Below are positions 1-6,215 of a stretch of DNA of 7,229 bases, piece by piece. Below the pieces are notes generated by a model that had not been told where the DNA came from, did no database searches, and worked only from the letters and a program-made list of their open reading frames with translations. Both the position numbers and the translations under genes were made by a program. Origin of the DNA: Candidatus Acidiferrum typicum (GTDB taxonomy: Bacteria > Acidobacteriota > Terriglobia > Acidiferrales > UBA7541); assembly GCA_025463105.1 (NCBI GenBank), contig JAOAPW010000344.1, positions 1-7,229 of the forward strand, read 5' to 3'. Every line of letters begins with the position of its first letter. The first letter of the stretch is position 1.

Positions 1-88
1 TCCGCCGAGCGCCAAAGTCTGGAAGATCGGGCCGCATTCTCGTATCAGCCGCGTAGCCAGCCGGCTTCGTGAAAATCCGGAACCGCTC
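1..88. other. no gene called (left window edge)
   Basis: This stretch lies downstream of the minus-strand aminotransferase gene. On the plus strand one frame is open from base 1 to a TGA at 70-72, encoding about 23 residues, and could be the tail of a convergent gene that begins outside the window. Two minus-strand frames also run open to the edge. None shows a recognisable motif or a Shine-Dalgarno site, so no coding call is made. I see no terminator hairpin here. Confidence 0.4.
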
Positions 89-1285
89 TTACCTTCCCAT
101 CGGCGCGGGTTCGACTTTGCGGCCTGCAGGCGCGAGAGAATTCAGCGCGGCCAGGACGCCGCCTTCTTTGTGCGGCACGCCCGCCAGGCGCAGACCCATT
201 TCAACTCCGCAGAGCGTTCCTGCCAGCGTCAAATCATTGAAACTGCCGAGATGTCCGATCCGGAACACTTTGCCCGCGAGTTTGGAGAGGCCGGCTCCCA
301 GGGACATATCAAAATTCTCGAGGATGACCGCTCGCAATTTGTCTGCGTCGTGGCCCTCGGGCAAAAAGACAGCCGTCAGTGAGCTGGAATATTCTCGAGG
401 ATCCTCGCAAACAATTTCCAAACCCCACGCGCGCACGGCTGCTCGCATTGCTTCGGCGTGACGATCGTGCCGCTTGAAAACATTGGATAGCCCTTCTTCC
501 TGCAGCATGCGCATGGCCTCGCGCAGACCGTACAGAAGATTGGTAGGCGGCGTATACGGGAAAAAGCCGGTGCGATTCGGCTTCAGCATTTCCTGCCAAT
601 CCCAATAGGCACGGGGCAAACTAGCTTTGGCCGTAGCCGCCAACGCTTTGTCGGAAATTGCGTTGAAGCTCATGCCCGGAGGAAGCATCAGCCCTTTCTG
701 CGAGCCGGCGATGGTAACGTCCACGCCCCATTCGTCGTGGCGGTAATCAATGGAAGCGAGCGAGGAAATCGTGTCGACCATAAGCAATGCGGGGTGGTGC
801 GTCTGATTCATGGACCGGCGAAGCTCAGGAATGCGGCTGGTTACGCCCGTGGAAGTCTCGTTGTGAACGACCAGCACGGCTTTAATACTGTGATCTTTGT
901 CAGCAGCAAGACGCGCTGACAGTTCATCGGCGGAAGCGCCCTTGCGCCAGCTCCCGGGAACATAATCGACCTTGATCCCGAATTTTTCCGCGACCTGACG
1001 CCAGAGCTGCGAAAAATGCCCTGTCTCAAACAAGAGCACGCGATCGCCAGCGGATAGAGTATTAACAAGCGCCGCTTCCCACGCGCCCGTGCCCGAGGCT
1101 GGATACATTACAACGGGACTGGCGGTCTGGAAGATCTTGCGCACGCCGTCGAGGACTTCCGCGCCCAGACTTGCGAATTCGGCGCTGCGATGGTCAATGA
1201 CGGGATAATCCATGGCCCGAAGCACGCGATCGGGAACATTCGTGGGACCGGGAATCTGCAAAAAATGGCGACCTGTATGAATCAT
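89..1285 (-). CDS. serine/alanine-glyoxylate aminotransferase (class V PLP enzyme)
   Basis: A complete 398-residue cytoplasmic aminotransferase of PLP fold type I, class V. By family it moves the amino group of serine or alanine to glyoxylate, giving glycine plus hydroxypyruvate or pyruvate. Visible in the sequence: the N-terminal IPGPTNVPDRV motif (residues 11-21), DHRSAEF (31-37), the SGTGAWEAAL cofactor-phosphate region (64-73), the Asp of DTISSL (D171) expected to contact the PLP ring nitrogen, and GSQKGLMLPPG with the probable Schiff-base lysine K197. Length is normal for the family. The start is supported by GGAG at 1291-1294, five bases before the ATG; the stop is TAA. The N-terminal wording resembles serine-glyoxylate enzymes of methylotrophs more than purine-catabolic relatives, but substrate choice (serine, alanine, or another donor) cannot be fixed from sequence. 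No glyoxylate or serine-cycle gene is adjacent. Confidence 0.93.
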   Translation of the reverse strand: MIHTGRHFLQIPGPTNVPDRVLRAMDYPVIDHRSAEFASLGAEVLDGVRKIFQTASPVVMYPASGTGAWEAALVNTLSAGDRVLLFETGHFSQLWRQVAEKFGIKVDYVPGSWRKGASADELSARLAADKDHSIKAVLVVHNETSTGVTSRIPELRRSMNQTHHPALLMVDTISSLASIDYRHDEWGVDVTIAGSQKGLMLPPGMSFNAISDKALAATAKASLPRAYWDWQEMLKPNRTGFFPYTPPTNLLYGLREAMRMLQEEGLSNVFKRHDRHAEAMRAAVRAWGLEIVCEDPREYSSSLTAVFLPEGHDADKLRAVILENFDMSLGAGLSKLAGKVFRIGHLGSFNDLTLAGTLCGVEMGLRLAGVPHKEGGVLAALNSLAPAGRKVEPAPMGR

Positions 1286-1311
1286 TTAAGCTCCAAAGAT
1301 TTCAGCCAAGA

Positions 1312-1341
1312 ATTGTACATGCTGGCTGGACCAGCAAGCAA
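1312..1341 (-). promoter_or_regulatory. possible promoter of the aminotransferase gene
   Basis: Reading the minus strand, TACAAT (1312-1317) matches the sigma70 -10 box at five of six positions. TTGCTT (1336-1341) lies 18 bp upstream and matches only TTG of the -35 box. The spacer contains a short inverted repeat, GCTGG/CCAGC (1321-1335). Transcription would start near 1305 and leave a leader of about 20 bases that holds the ribosome-binding site. The weak -35 makes this tentative. Confidence 0.3.
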
Positions 1342-1403
1342 GACATGGCGTCATTTGCCGGTGTCGTAATTTGAGGGCAATTTAATCTGAGAAACGGGCG
1401 TGC

Positions 1404-1436
1404 CCTCTCCGTCCCGAAATACACGGGACGGAGAGG
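1404..1436. repeat. perfect 13-bp inverted repeat (hairpin) between two minus-strand genes
   Basis: The arms CCTCTCCGTCCCG (1404-1416) and CGGGACGGAGAGG (1424-1436) are exact reverse complements around a 7-base loop, AAATACA. It lies 80 bp after the stop of the propeller gene and about 120 bp before the aminotransferase start. It would form a very stable RNA hairpin but has no T-run on either side, so it is not a standard intrinsic terminator. It could be an mRNA 3'-end stabiliser, a terminator lacking a U-tract, or a dispersed repeat. A weaker 6-bp GC-rich hairpin lies nearby at about 1477-1495. Confidence 0.7.
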
Positions 1437-1515
1437 CCTCTACATAAGCGTCCCTATTGGCTGGCAGTTGTAGATGCCGCCCGTTGTATGGGCGGGCAGC
1501 CGTTCGATCTGAACC

Positions 1516-2580
1516 CTACTTAATCGTTATCCTCTCGACCGTCCACGTAGAGCAGTCGCCTTTGATGAGGACGTTGTCAGACACCGCATGCATCTCGTGG
1601 ATCAGGCAGCCGCTCTGGCCGTGGCCCAAGCTGGTCTGCGCCCAGCCGAGTAATTTCCCTTCGTGATCCAAGCGGTAGATTTTCCCTGTTCCGTCGCCGC
1701 TGTAGATGTACTTGGGCGTGACCTGAACGCTCCACGGCGCGCCGACGCCGACGTAGCTGGCTTTGAAGTTCAAATCGGTGTCATAGACCTGAATGCGGTT
1801 GTTGCCGCGGTCGCCGACATAAATGTTGCCCTGCATATCCGAAGCGATACCATGCGGCGTGCTGAACTGATTGGGGCCGGAGCCGTGCGTTCCCACCGCC
1901 TTTACCCAGGTGCCGTCTTTCCCAATTTTGACGACGCGCGAGTTGCCATACCCATCGCTTACGAAACTATTGTCCTGCGTATCCCATGCGATATCCGTTT
2001 CGCGGTTGAATGTGCCCATGTTTCCTACCGGATAGCGCTCGGCAACCTTTTCGCCTCGTTCCAGGTAGCGTTCCATATAGTCGATGGCTTCCGGCTTTCG
2101 CCCGAGCGTCATCTTTACGTTGGCATTAGGGTCAAACTTGACGATCATTCCGGAACCCTCGTCAACCATCCACACATTGTCATACTTATCGACGCGGACG
2201 GAGTGCGCGAACGACGCAGCATAATTATCCGGTCCCCACATCTTGACGAATTTCATGTTTTGATCGAACTCAAACAGCTCCGCGGCCGTTCCGCCGCGTG
2301 AACTACCACCCTTGCCAGTGCGCGAATACACAAACAGGTGGCCTTTTGAGTTCATCGAAACCCCTTCCGTTTCACCGATCGTATGATCGGGAACGACGAG
2401 GGGGAGTACTTCTTCGGTAACCTGTAACTTCGGAGTTGATTCCTCGAGGGCGAGTTGTTTCGCCCTTGCGGCTTCCCTCTCGGGATTGGGAGCGCCCTCC
2501 TGGGCGCGGACCGGCAGCGTCCCGGCGCCGATCAAGACGCCAAACACAAAAATCGAGAACAGCACTAAGCAACGTTTCAT
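1516..2580 (-). CDS. exported NHL-repeat / six-bladed beta-propeller protein
   Basis: A 354-residue protein. The chosen ATG (2578-2580) follows a strong GAGAGGAG ribosome site by about 8 bases; an in-frame ATG 63 bases further upstream would place charged residues before the signal peptide and is less likely. Residues 1-26 form a Sec signal peptide (MKR, hydrophobic core, then VRA before Q27), so the product is exported. The mature part shows NHL/propeller strands, clearest at residues 229-267, with FSTPHGIASD followed by GNIYVGDRGNNRIQVYD; related blades are at about 72-88, 123-150 and 193-220. The overall pattern resembles proteins annotated as peptidyl-alpha-hydroxyglycine alpha-amidating lyase-like. 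C325 and C343 could form a disulfide near the C-terminus. No enzymatic role can be proved; many such propellers are binding scaffolds. It is divergent from the DUF1080 gene, which is also exported. Confidence 0.85.
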   Translation of the reverse strand: MKRCLVLFSIFVFGVLIGAGTLPVRAQEGAPNPEREAARAKQLALEESTPKLQVTEEVLPLVVPDHTIGETEGVSMNSKGHLFVYSRTGKGGSSRGGTAAELFEFDQNMKFVKMWGPDNYAASFAHSVRVDKYDNVWMVDEGSGMIVKFDPNANVKMTLGRKPEAIDYMERYLERGEKVAERYPVGNMGTFNRETDIAWDTQDNSFVSDGYGNSRVVKIGKDGTWVKAVGTHGSGPNQFSTPHGIASDMQGNIYVGDRGNNRIQVYDTDLNFKASYVGVGAPWSVQVTPKYIYSGDGTGKIYRLDHEGKLLGWAQTSLGHGQSGCLIHEMHAVSDNVLIKGDCSTWTVERITIK

Positions 2581-2747
2581 GAAGTTATCTCCTCTCGGAA
2601 ATGAACGCCTGACCGGGATCGTGCCCGGACGGCCGGGGATCACCCATGATTTCCCCGAGTGGCGCTATGCTACACTCAATCGCGTTTCGCGGTATGTATA
2701 TTTGTGAAACAATTACGGGTCGAATCTATTCACTTCGGAGGTTGTTT
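2581..2747. promoter_or_regulatory. divergent intergenic region between propeller and DUF1080 genes
   Basis: This 167-bp spacer must hold the start signals of both genes. For the plus strand, TGC-TACACT (2668-2676) reads as an extended -10 box without a good -35; TATATT (2697-2702) is a second -10-like match, also without a -35. No convincing minus-strand promoter was found. Nearest the propeller gene, three short arms CCGGG (2613-2617), CCCGG (2624-2628) and CCGGG (2633-2637) can pair in two mutually exclusive ways within the propeller mRNA leader. The DUF1080 ribosome site GGAGG is at 2737-2741. Confidence 0.35.
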
Positions 2748-3338
2748 ATGAAACGCTGGCTTCTCATCACCATTTGTTTGCTCATCGCTTTCGCTGGCTT
2801 TTACTACTCTCAAGCTGCGCATGGCCAAGCCAGCGCCGGGTGGACCACGCTGTTTGACGGCTCAAGCCTCGATAACTGGAACCCGATTGGCGACGCCAAC
2901 TGGAAACTGACGGACGGCATCGTGCAGGCTGATAAAGGCAATGGTTTTCTGGTTTCGAAGGCTTCGTATGGCGACTTTGAAGTTCGGGCGGAATTCTGGG
3001 TTGATGGCGACGCCAACAGCGGAATTTTTCTGCGCTGTTCCGATCCGCAAAAAGTGACGGCAGACAATGCTTATGAAGTGAATATTTTCGATAAGCGGCC
3101 GGATCCGACCTATGGTACCGGGGCGATCGTGAACGTGTCGAAGCCGTCGGTTTTTCTCAAAGCGGCGGACCATTGGAACACGTACGAAATTACGGCTCGG
3201 GGCACCCATTTCACCGTAATCCTCAATGGCACTCGCACTGTCGATGTTGACGACAGCAAGCACGCTCGCGGGCCGATCGCGCTTCAGGCTGCGGTAGGGA
3301 CAGTGAAATTTCGCAAAGTGCAGATCAAACCGCTTTAG
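2748..3338 (+). CDS. exported DUF1080 (3-keto-disaccharide hydrolase-like) protein
   Basis: A 196-residue single-domain protein. The ATG at 2748 is preceded by GGAGG with a 6-base spacer and begins a clear signal peptide (MKRWLL, hydrophobic to about residue 19, cleavage likely near AHG/Q at residues 26-27). The in-frame ATG at 2646 would disrupt the signal peptide and is rejected. The mature part is a typical DUF1080 concanavalin-like fold: GWTTLFDGSSLDNW (31-44), the WKLTDGIVQ strand, then FEVRAEFWVD followed by NSGIFLRC, YEVNIFDKR, and the closing WNTYEITARG, VILNGTRTVDV and GPIALQ elements. The family includes periplasmic enzymes acting on 3-keto-glycosides and carbohydrate-binding modules of larger proteins; here the domain stands alone. 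It probably acts in the periplasm on sugar derivatives, but no sugar-oxidising dehydrogenase lies next to it. It is divergent from the propeller gene and convergent with the next gene, 41 bp away. Confidence 0.88.
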   Translation: MKRWLLITICLLIAFAGFYYSQAAHGQASAGWTTLFDGSSLDNWNPIGDANWKLTDGIVQADKGNGFLVSKASYGDFEVRAEFWVDGDANSGIFLRCSDPQKVTADNAYEVNIFDKRPDPTYGTGAIVNVSKPSVFLKAADHWNTYEITARGTHFTVILNGTRTVDVDDSKHARGPIALQAAVGTVKFRKVQIKPL

Positions 3339-3379
3339 AAAATAGTAGTTGGCGATTTAAATTAATCGTAGACGCGACT

Positions 3380-3664
3380 TCAGGAGATCTGAAGTATTTG
3401 CCGGCTGCTGGTGGTCCACAAATCCGTGTAGCCCTTCATCTTTTCGCGGAACGTCGCGTTCGTAGCATAGTCCTTGAGCCGGGTGTCAAATCCGCGGATG
3501 TCCTCTACCTCAAACTCTAATATGACCCTGTTGAAATCGCCTGTAAGGTCAGTCAGAACACGATGGTTTGGAATCTTAGCCACTGCGGCAGCTTCCTTTA
3601 ATTGTGCAGCGAGTTTGCTTGCATGCCCCGGTTTGGCGATAAAGCAATTGCGAATGACCAGCAT
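3380..3664 (-). CDS. small protein, probable dimeric alpha-beta barrel (ABM/NIPSNAP-like)
   Basis: A 94-residue cytoplasmic protein with no signal peptide. The start is set by GAGGAGG (3670-3676) five bases before the ATG. The pattern is a beta strand with MLVIRNCFIAKPGH, a helix with KLAAQLKEAAAVAK, then HRVLTDLTGDFNRVILEFEVED (strands) and a second helix around residues 57-77. This beta-alpha-beta-beta-alpha layout, with a 'hydrophobic strand, PG, helix' opening, is typical of ferredoxin-like dimeric barrels such as ABM monooxygenase-like and NIPSNAP-like proteins. No cofactor-binding residue can be named and no substrate is suggested by the neighbours. Function is therefore unknown. It is transcribed divergently from the following exported protein and has its own likely promoter. 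Confidence 0.8.
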   Translation of the reverse strand: MLVIRNCFIAKPGHASKLAAQLKEAAAVAKIPNHRVLTDLTGDFNRVILEFEVEDIRGFDTRLKDYATNATFREKMKGYTDLWTTSSRQILQIS

Positions 3665-3726
3665 ATTTTCCTCCTCGGGAGCGATTTTTGTTCGGCGTGT
3701 CTTATCTGGATGGGTGAAGGTCGCAA

Positions 3727-3735
3727 ATTATACCA
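3727..3735 (-). promoter_or_regulatory. extended -10 promoter of the 94-residue protein gene
   Basis: The minus strand reads TGG-TATAAT, a perfect -10 hexamer (3727-3732) preceded by the TGN extension (3733-3735). No good -35 hexamer lies 16-18 bp upstream, as is common for extended -10 promoters. Transcription would begin near 3720, giving a leader of about 55 bases before the ATG at 3664. Confidence 0.55.
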
Positions 3736-3791
3736 CCTCGATACAAATGCAAGCTAAGCAACCTGGTCAGGTCGCGCAGAGCGATCTGAAC

Positions 3792-3820
3792 TTGACACGA
3801 AACGGCAGCGGGCCTATTGT
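3792..3820 (+). promoter_or_regulatory. sigma70-type promoter of the 113-residue exported protein gene
   Basis: An exact TTGACA -35 box (3792-3797) is followed after the ideal 17 bp by TATTGT (3815-3820), which matches four of six -10 positions. The start site would fall near 3827, leaving a leader of about 46 bases with AGGAGG (3862-3867) just before the start codon. It points away from the minus-strand promoter at 3727-3735, so the two units diverge from a shared spacer. Confidence 0.6.
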
Positions 3821-3872
3821 TTGCCGGATGGGGTAGGTTTGGTTCGGAATTCTTCACTCACAGGAGGATCGG

Positions 3873-4214
3873 ATGAAGTATTCAATCGTAATGGCTCTAC
3901 TCGTCTCGAGCGCGATTGCTCTGGCTCTAGGTGCACGGGCTCAAGATGCGGCACCCAAAGAGCACAGCATGACCGGATGCCTGGCCAAGGGTACCGAACC
4001 CGGCACGTATATGCTCACCGACCTCGAAAAGGGACCTAAGGCGGTGGGGATTGTGTCGTCGACGGCGAACCTTGCGCCGCATGTTGGACACAAAGTCGAA
4101 TTAACCGGCACTGCAGTGCCCGCCAAGGACGCAGAGGCGGACAGCAAAGTGCCTAAGGCCCCGCACTATATGAAAATAACTGCGGTTAAGATGATTTCGC
4201 CTACCTGCCCGTAG
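3873..4214 (+). CDS. small exported protein with two cysteines, function unknown
   Basis: A 113-residue protein with a strong ribosome site (AGGAGG at 3862-3867, five bases before ATG). Residues 1-23 form a Sec signal peptide ending in ARA before Q24, so a mature chain of about 90 residues is expected in the periplasm or outside. The mature part contains SMTGCLAKG (32-40), YMLTD (46-50), and GHKVELTGTAV (72-82) followed by a linker and HYMKITAVKMIS (98-109). Short strands with 'TGCL' and 'GHKVE-TG' recur in small secreted proteins of Acidobacteriota and suggest a compact OB-like beta-barrel; this is recollection, not a search result. C36 and C112 are the only cysteines and may form a disulfide joining the two ends of the fold. 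It does not look like a lipoprotein, as there is no cysteine at the cleavage site. It is a single-gene unit, from the promoter at 3792-3820 to the terminator at 4265-4305. Confidence 0.82.
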   Translation: MKYSIVMALLVSSAIALALGARAQDAAPKEHSMTGCLAKGTEPGTYMLTDLEKGPKAVGIVSSTANLAPHVGHKVELTGTAVPAKDAEADSKVPKAPHYMKITAVKMISPTCP

Positions 4215-4264
4215 TTTTTTCGTAGGCGTGAATTCGGAGCGGGATTTTTTATTATTTTGCGGAG

Positions 4265-4305
4265 ACACCCGCTTGTCGCTGCGCGCCAAGCGGGTGTGGT
4301 TTTTT
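4265..4305 (+). terminator. intrinsic terminator after the 113-residue exported protein gene
   Basis: A perfect 11-bp stem, ACACCCGCTTG (4265-4275) with CAAGCGGGTGT (4287-4297), has an 11-base loop and is followed by GG and six T residues (4300-4305) on the plus strand. It lies about 50 bp after the stop codon. A weaker 7-bp inverted repeat, CGCCTAC/GTAGGCG (4198-4228), straddles the stop codon just upstream. Confidence 0.88.
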
Positions 4306-4476
4306 GGCATTGAGAACACAAGCCGAGTAGCGTTGTTTTTTGTGCAAGTCTTGCCGACTGTTGCGCAGTTCGATGCGGAATGAGAGCTACGTACTTACAG
4401 AAATCAAAACCATGATCCAATCCGTGAATCATGCTTTGCGTTTACTATAAGACTTTAGTCTGAACTTTTTTGGGCG
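4306..4476. other. gene-free spacer between two terminator-like hairpins
   Basis: Together with the flanking hairpins this makes up the 305-bp gap between the exported protein gene and pntB. It is more AT-rich than its neighbours and holds only tiny open frames without ribosome sites. Short palindromes are present: GCAAG-T-CTTGC (4344-4354) and AGACT-TT-AGTCT (4450-4461), the latter followed nearby by a run of six T (4466-4471). TATAAG at 4446-4451 resembles a -10 box but lacks a -35. I see no recognisable RNA gene. Confidence 0.4.
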
Positions 4477-4514
4477 CCGCACTCTTCACTGTTTTTGTGA
4501 AGGGTGCGGATTTT
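4477..4514. terminator. hairpin just beyond the pntB stop codon
   Basis: CCGCACTCTTCAC (4477-4489) pairs with GTGAAGGGTGCGG (4497-4509) over 13 bp including one G-T wobble, with a 7-base loop. On the plus strand it is followed by ATTTTCTCTCC, an imperfect T-run. On the minus strand, the direction of pntB, the stem is followed by CGCCC and an A-run, so it is not a canonical terminator for pntB even though it sits 11 bp after its stop codon. It may define or protect the 3' end of the pnt mRNA, or block plus-strand read-through into pntB as an antisense transcript. Confidence 0.55.
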
Positions 4515-4519
4515 CTCTC

Positions 4520-5920
4520 CTAACCGTGGCCGTCACCGCCGGAAAGTTCGCGGACGATGGCACCCACGAAATTCTTGGCGTCGCCAAAGAGCATCAGAGT
4601 TTTATCCAGGTAGTAGAGCGGATTATCAATTCCCGCGAATCCCGTTCCCATACTGCGCTTGATTACCATCACAGTACGCGCCTTGTCGACATCCAGAATT
4701 GGCATCCCGAATATTGGACTGCTCGAATCGGTGCGCGCGGCCGGATTGGTGACATCATTTGCGCCGATGATCAACGCCACATCCGTTTGCGGAAATTCAC
4801 CATTGATTTCATCCATGTCCAAAAGCTTGTCGTAAGGAATGTCGGCCTCGGCAAGAAGAACGTTCATATGGCCGGGCATGCGTCCCGCCACCGGGTGAAT
4901 GCCGAACTTCACGTCGACTCCGCGCTTGGTCAGGTTGTCGTAAAGTTCTCGCACTTTGTGCTGGGCCTGCGCAACGGCCATGCCGTAACCCGGAACGATC
5001 ACTACCTTGCTGGCCGCGGCGAGAATTCCAGCAGCTTCCTCGGGCGTCGCGCTGCGCACCGCGCGCGTCTCCTGCCCGCCTTTGACGGCGACTTGCTCCT
5101 GCCCGAACGCGCCGAATAGCACGTTGGAAAACGACCGGTTCATGGCCTTGGACATGTTCACGGAAAGGATCAGGCCAGAAGCGCCGTCCAGAGCGCCGGC
5201 AACGATCAGAAGTTTGCTGTCGAGCACAAATCCCATCGCGGCCGCGGAAAGACCAGCATAAGAATTTAACAGTGAAATCACCGTGGGCATGTCGGCGCCG
5301 CCGATGGGCACGATCATCATCACGCCAAAGAGCAGCGGTATCACTAGAATGATGGGAAACAAATACAAGTGATCAGGATGCATTACCAGGTACGCGGCAA
5401 CGCCGACGGAAGCGGCCAGCATCCCTAAATTAACAATGTTCTGCCCTTTATAAGTGATGGGGCGCTGCGGCAGGATTTCCTGCAACTTTCCCGCGGCCAT
5501 GAGACTGCCGGTGAACGTCAGTGAGCCCAAAATGACTTCCATGGAGAGGACCGACATCATGAACCGTGGCACGTTGGGCGCGCGCAGATAAAATTCCGCA
5601 GTGCCGACCAAAGTGACGCAAAGGGCGCCGAAAGCGTGGCTGAGTGCGGTCCGCTGCGGCACGGCCGTCATCTGAACTTTCCCGAGAGGAACGCCGATGA
5701 TGGTCCCCAGGACCAGCGCAATCGCCACCCACTTGTAATCCACGATTCCGCGATTCAAGAGCGTGCCTGCCACGGCCAGCAGCATGCCGAGCTCGCCCGC
5801 CCAAACGCCGTGCCGCGCCGTCGTGGGGGAACTCATCCATTTCAAAGAAAGGATGAAGAGCGCAGTCGCGACAAGATATGTGATCTCGATGATTAAATCG
5901 GTCGACAGGAATGAGGTCAT
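4520..5920 (-). CDS. pntB: NAD(P) transhydrogenase subunit beta
   Basis: A complete 466-residue membrane subunit of the proton-translocating (Re/Si-specific) transhydrogenase. Residues 1 to about 270 are the hydrophobic domain II with many membrane helices; residues about 290-466 are the NADP(H)-binding domain III facing the cytoplasm. Domain III shows GYGMAVAQAQ (311-320), HPVAGRMPGHMNVLLAEA (342-359), GANDVTNPAA (386-395) and KRSMGTGFAG followed by NPLYY (421-437), all family hallmarks. In domain II, H95, D210 (GGADMPTVIS) and N219 (LLNSYAG) sit where functionally important residues of the E. coli enzyme lie. The helix around H95 reads MTAVPQRTALSHAFGAL, unlike the common MTEMPELVA pattern. 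The start overlaps the pntAB stop by four bases (ATGA) and has no obvious Shine-Dalgarno, so translational coupling is likely. Confidence 0.97.
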   Translation of the reverse strand: MTSFLSTDLIIEITYLVATALFILSLKWMSSPTTARHGVWAGELGMLLAVAGTLLNRGIVDYKWVAIALVLGTIIGVPLGKVQMTAVPQRTALSHAFGALCVTLVGTAEFYLRAPNVPRFMMSVLSMEVILGSLTFTGSLMAAGKLQEILPQRPITYKGQNIVNLGMLAASVGVAAYLVMHPDHLYLFPIILVIPLLFGVMMIVPIGGADMPTVISLLNSYAGLSAAAMGFVLDSKLLIVAGALDGASGLILSVNMSKAMNRSFSNVLFGAFGQEQVAVKGGQETRAVRSATPEEAAGILAAASKVVIVPGYGMAVAQAQHKVRELYDNLTKRGVDVKFGIHPVAGRMPGHMNVLLAEADIPYDKLLDMDEINGEFPQTDVALIIGANDVTNPAARTDSSSPIFGMPILDVDKARTVMVIKRSMGTGFAGIDNPLYYLDKTLMLFGDAKNFVGAIVRELSGGDGHG

Positions 5921-6213
5921 GGTTTCGGGCTTCGGCTCGCCTTAAACATTTTCAGCATCCGGTCAGTGATAAAAAATCCTCCCACAACGTTGCTGGTGGC
6001 GGCGACGATCGCGATCGTACCCAGTACCGTGGACAGCGTGGACTTATGTTCTCCCGCCAGTAGGATTGCGCCGACCACGGCGATCGCATCGAGCGCGTTG
6101 GTCAGCGACATCAGCGGCGTGTGCAAGAGCGGCGATACGCGGCGGATGACCTCGAAACCGATGAAACCCGCCAGCATGAACACGTACAGGCTCGTGATTA
6201 AATCCGTCTTCAT
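5917..6213 (-). CDS. pntAB: NAD(P) transhydrogenase subunit alpha, membrane part
   Basis: A 98-residue membrane subunit corresponding to the C-terminal hydrophobic part of single-chain PntA; a separate gene for it is the known three-subunit arrangement (for example Rhodospirillum rubrum). Three helices are visible at about residues 8-22, 38-53 and 61-82, with the hallmark LLHTPLMSLTNAL (29-41) and SNVVGGFFITDRML (74-87), the latter closing the last helix. The usual 'NAISGI' after the HTPLMS motif is here NALDAI, putting an aspartate (D42) at the start of helix 2. The start codon lies 2 bp after the pntAA stop; AAGGAG (6225-6230), inside the pntAA end, is 11 bases upstream, slightly long spacing. 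It forms the proton channel with PntB domain II. Confidence 0.96.
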   Translation of the reverse strand: MKTDLITSLYVFMLAGFIGFEVIRRVSPLLHTPLMSLTNALDAIAVVGAILLAGEHKSTLSTVLGTIAIVAATSNVVGGFFITDRMLKMFKASRSPKP

Positions 6214-6215
6214 CT

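Noticed and set aside
1663..2301. 212-residue plus-strand open frame opposite the propeller gene
   Set aside because: It is entirely antisense to a well-supported gene, has no ribosome site or recognisable domain, and its open state is explained by the codon bias of the opposite strand.
2581..2643. 63-base N-terminal extension of the propeller protein to an upstream ATG
   Set aside because: The extension would put charged residues before the signal peptide, whereas the internal ATG has a strong ribosome site at the right distance.
2701..2730. TTGTGA-N17-TCTATT as a promoter for the DUF1080 gene
   Set aside because: The predicted start would fall on the ribosome-binding site itself, leaving no usable leader.
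2646..2747. N-terminal extension of the DUF1080 protein to the ATG at 2646
   Set aside because: GGAGG six bases before the ATG at 2748 and an intact signal peptide starting there favour the shorter form.
4412..4450. 12-codon open frame (ATG to TAA) in the gene-free spacer
   Set aside because: It has no ribosome site, and such short frames are expected by chance.
4526..5119. 197-residue plus-strand open frame opposite pntB
   Set aside because: It lies over the highly conserved NADP-binding domain of pntB in reverse and is a coding shadow.
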